Below are positions 62,487 through 64,000 of a stretch of DNA of 64,000 nt, in pieces. The stretch lies in assembly GCA_947629675.1 (NCBI GenBank), contig CANREM010000001.1:1-64000 (forward strand), in the 5' to 3' direction. The translations under genes were made by a program, and so were the position numbers. A model generated the notes under the pieces. That model was not told where the DNA came from, did no database searches, and worked only from the letters and a program-made list of their open reading frames with translations. Every line of letters starts with the position of its first letter. Position 1 is the stretch's first letter. Source of the stretch: an uncultured Clostridia bacterium (GTDB taxonomy: Bacteria > Bacillota > Clostridia > Christensenellales > Borkfalkiaceae).

Positions 62487-63744
62487 GACGTTCGACGCGC
62501 TCTATGCAAAGAGCCGCACTTACGATACCCTCGCAAAAAATATCGCAAGAGAAGTTCTCTCCGCCGCAAAGACGGGGAGCGTCTGTTACTGTGTGGACGG
62601 AGGCACCCTCGAGGACGCCGCCGCCCGCATTTTGCGTACAAAGAAGGGGGTCGTCACCGTCGAAGGGATTTCAAAGGCGGCGCACTTTGCGGCAAGGGCA
62701 GCCCTTTCCCGCTACTATGCCGTCTCCGCCTTCGAACTTCAGGAGGGGGAAATGGCTCTTCCCCTCGTCATCTACGATTTGACCGACGACAATGCGGGGG
62801 ACGTCAAACTCTTCCTCGCCGAGAAGTACGGCGACGAGGCCCCCTGTATCTACCTTTCGGGGGAGGGGGAGGAGCGCATTCCCCTCTATGAGATGGACAG
62901 GAGGAAGTGGCAAGAAGGGTGCGCGCTCGTCCTTTCGGAGGTCCCGCTCCTCGAAAAGCACCGCTTCTCCTTTGAGGACTTCCTCGCCGTCATGCGCCGC
63001 CTGCGCGCCCCCGACGGCTGCCCCTGGGACAGGGTACAGACGCACGAGAGCATCCGCATCAACGCCATCGAGGAGGCATACGAACTCGTGGACGCCATCG
63101 ACAGGAAGGACCCCGACCGCATCTGCGAGGAGGCGGGGGATGTTCTGATGCAGGCCGTCTTTCACACCCTCATGGAGGAGGAAAAAGGGAACTTCACGAT
63201 GGGGGATATGCTCACCCACCTCACGGAAAAGCTCATCACGCGGCACACGCATGTATTCGGGACGGATGCAAGAGCCGCCACGGCGGAGGGCGCGCTCGCC
63301 GTCTGGGACAAAAATAAGATGGCGGAAAAGGGGCAAAAGACCTATTCGGACGCCGTGAACGACGTGCCCGCCTGCTTCCCCGCGCTCCTGCGCGCGCAGA
63401 AGGTCGCAAAGCGCGTGGAAAAGGGCGGCTGGGATGCGGCGACATTCGAAAATTTCGAAAAAAAATTCCGCGAGGAATACGCAGAACTTCGGGCGGCGGT
63501 CGCCGCGGGAGATAAAAGTGCGGCGGAGGAAGAGCTGGGCGACGTCCTCTTCTGTGCGGTGGAACTCGGCCGTGCAGTCGGCGCGGACTGCGAGCTGGCC
63601 CTCCTCGAGACGGTGAAGAAGTGCGCGGCGCGATACACCGCCTACGAGGCCCTTGTCCTTCAAGACGGTAAGGATGTCCACACCCTCTCCGAGGAGGAGA
63701 AAAACGAATATTACAGGCGGGCAAAAGATGCTGCACGAGGTTGA
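62347..63744 (+). CDS. mazG: YabN-like fusion: tetrapyrrole-methylase-like domain plus MazG pyrophosphohydrolase
   Basis: 465 residues. The N-terminal ~200 residues resemble a SAM-dependent tetrapyrrole methylase (MIAIVGIGVEEGDLTAKALE, CYCVDGGTLED). From about 208 is a MazG domain: RLRAPDGCPWDRVQTHESI, NAIEEAYELVDAI and CEEAGDVLMQAVFHTLM, with metal-binding acidic residues; a second MazG unit is near LGDVLFCAVELGRAV. MazG hydrolyses NTPs to NMP and pyrophosphate. The fusion is typical of Bacillus YabN, which follows the flippase as here. The start at 62347 is inside the flippase frame. Confidence 0.9.
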   Translation: MIAIVGIGVEEGDLTAKALETLGAADRVFVRTASCAKNLELAGIPFETFDALYAKSRTYDTLAKNIAREVLSAAKTGSVCYCVDGGTLEDAAARILRTKKGVVTVEGISKAAHFAARAALSRYYAVSAFELQEGEMALPLVIYDLTDDNAGDVKLFLAEKYGDEAPCIYLSGEGEERIPLYEMDRRKWQEGCALVLSEVPLLEKHRFSFEDFLAVMRRLRAPDGCPWDRVQTHESIRINAIEEAYELVDAIDRKDPDRICEEAGDVLMQAVFHTLMEEEKGNFTMGDMLTHLTEKLITRHTHVFGTDARAATAEGALAVWDKNKMAEKGQKTYSDAVNDVPACFPALLRAQKVAKRVEKGGWDAATFENFEKKFREEYAELRAAVAAGDKSAAEEELGDVLFCAVELGRAVGADCELALLETVKKCAARYTAYEALVLQDGKDVHTLSEEEKNEYYRRAKDAARG

Positions 63745-64000
63745 GATCGCGGGCATGGTATGCCCCAACAACGTCTTTCTTGCCCCCCTTGCGGGGTATA
63801 CCAACTACCCCTTCCGCAAGATGTGCATCTCGCTCGGCGCGGGCCTCACCTTCACGGAGATGGTGAGCGCGAAGGGGCTTTACTATGGCAATGAGGAGAC
63901 AAAACAGCTCCTGTATTGCGGCGAGGAGACCCCCAAGGCCGCCCAGATCTTCGGGAATGACCCCGAGATCATGCGTTGGGCGTGCGAGAGTGAGGAGCTT
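63728..64000 (+). CDS. dus: tRNA-dihydrouridine synthase, N-terminal part (runs off the right edge)
   Basis: The first 91 residues are seen. VFLAPLAGYTNYPFRKMCIS is the FMN-binding Dus signature, and LTFTEMVSAKGLYYGNEETK with AQIFGNDPEIMRWAC follow as in DusB-type enzymes. The start at 63728 overlaps the mazG stop by 17 bases, so translation is coupled. It reduces uridines in tRNA. Confidence 0.9.
   Translation, partial: MLHEVEIAGMVCPNNVFLAPLAGYTNYPFRKMCISLGAGLTFTEMVSAKGLYYGNEETKQLLYCGEETPKAAQIFGNDPEIMRWACESEEL

Noticed and set aside
1-64000. tRNA, rRNA, tmRNA or SRP RNA genes
   Set aside because: No stretch with the expected cloverleaf ends, GGTTCRA loop or rRNA sequence was recognised in the intergenic regions.

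Overview
The window is a chromosomal segment of a high-GC, spore-forming member of the Clostridia (Firmicutes), most likely an uncultured gut lineage. The evidence is sporulation and spore-associated genes (a SipL-like DUF3794/LysM protein, YyaC, PdaB, SpoVT, a SpoVB/YabM flippase), the Bacillus-type neighbourhoods ispE-veg, parAB-yyaC, jag-yidC-yidD-rnpA-rpmH and spoVT-yabM-yabN, and archaeal-type glycyl-tRNA synthetase. A more exact placement (for example near Christensenellales) is only a guess. No rRNA, tRNA, prophage, insertion sequence or CRISPR array was seen.

The segment spans what looks like the replication origin. A cluster of DnaA-box-like sequences lies between dnaN (leftward) and rsmG (rightward), about 16.2-16.58 kb. 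Left of it almost every sizeable gene is on the minus strand. Right of it about 34 of 39 genes are on the plus strand. Two parS-like sites and a perfect DnaA box lie about 6.7 kb to the left. dnaA itself is not next to dnaN or rpmH, which is unusual.

Left arm (0-16.2 kb): an unknown membrane protein, ispE, the SipL-like protein, veg, parB-parA, ftsH, a CvpA-like protein, yyaC, two tiny related peptides, then jag-yidC-yidD-rnpA-rpmH and dnaN. Right arm: rsmG and a SLOG-fold protein; GTP-type PEP carboxykinase; a DUF6273 lipoprotein; membrane pyrophosphatase; a CmpB-like membrane protein; a DeoR regulator; two zinc-ribbon membrane proteins flanking lgt; cysE, cysS and a short alaS; an acetyltransferase; rplM-rpsI; surface and acidic proteins; comF, pdaB and a two-OB-fold SSB; a third zinc-ribbon membrane protein; an isochorismatase-fold hydrolase; glyS; a PAP2 phosphatase; glnS; small winged-helix membrane proteins; uvrB, a nucleotidase and uvrA; an aminotransferase; and spoVT-flippase-mazG-dus.

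Two features stand out beyond gene content. First, intergenic space is filled with several families of short palindromic interspersed repeats, often starting at a stop codon. Second, an 8-bp motif (CATGTCCG, usually as AC(C)CATGTCCG) occurs about 22 times by eye against roughly 2-3 expected. It often sits in poorly conserved C-terminal tails or at gene starts, which suggests a DNA-level role. Other signals are two near-identical promoters with a nine-G tract in the spacer (possible phase variation), several possible leaderless genes, an alanyl-tRNA synthetase without its C-terminal domain, and a YidC with a very large extracytoplasmic insertion.
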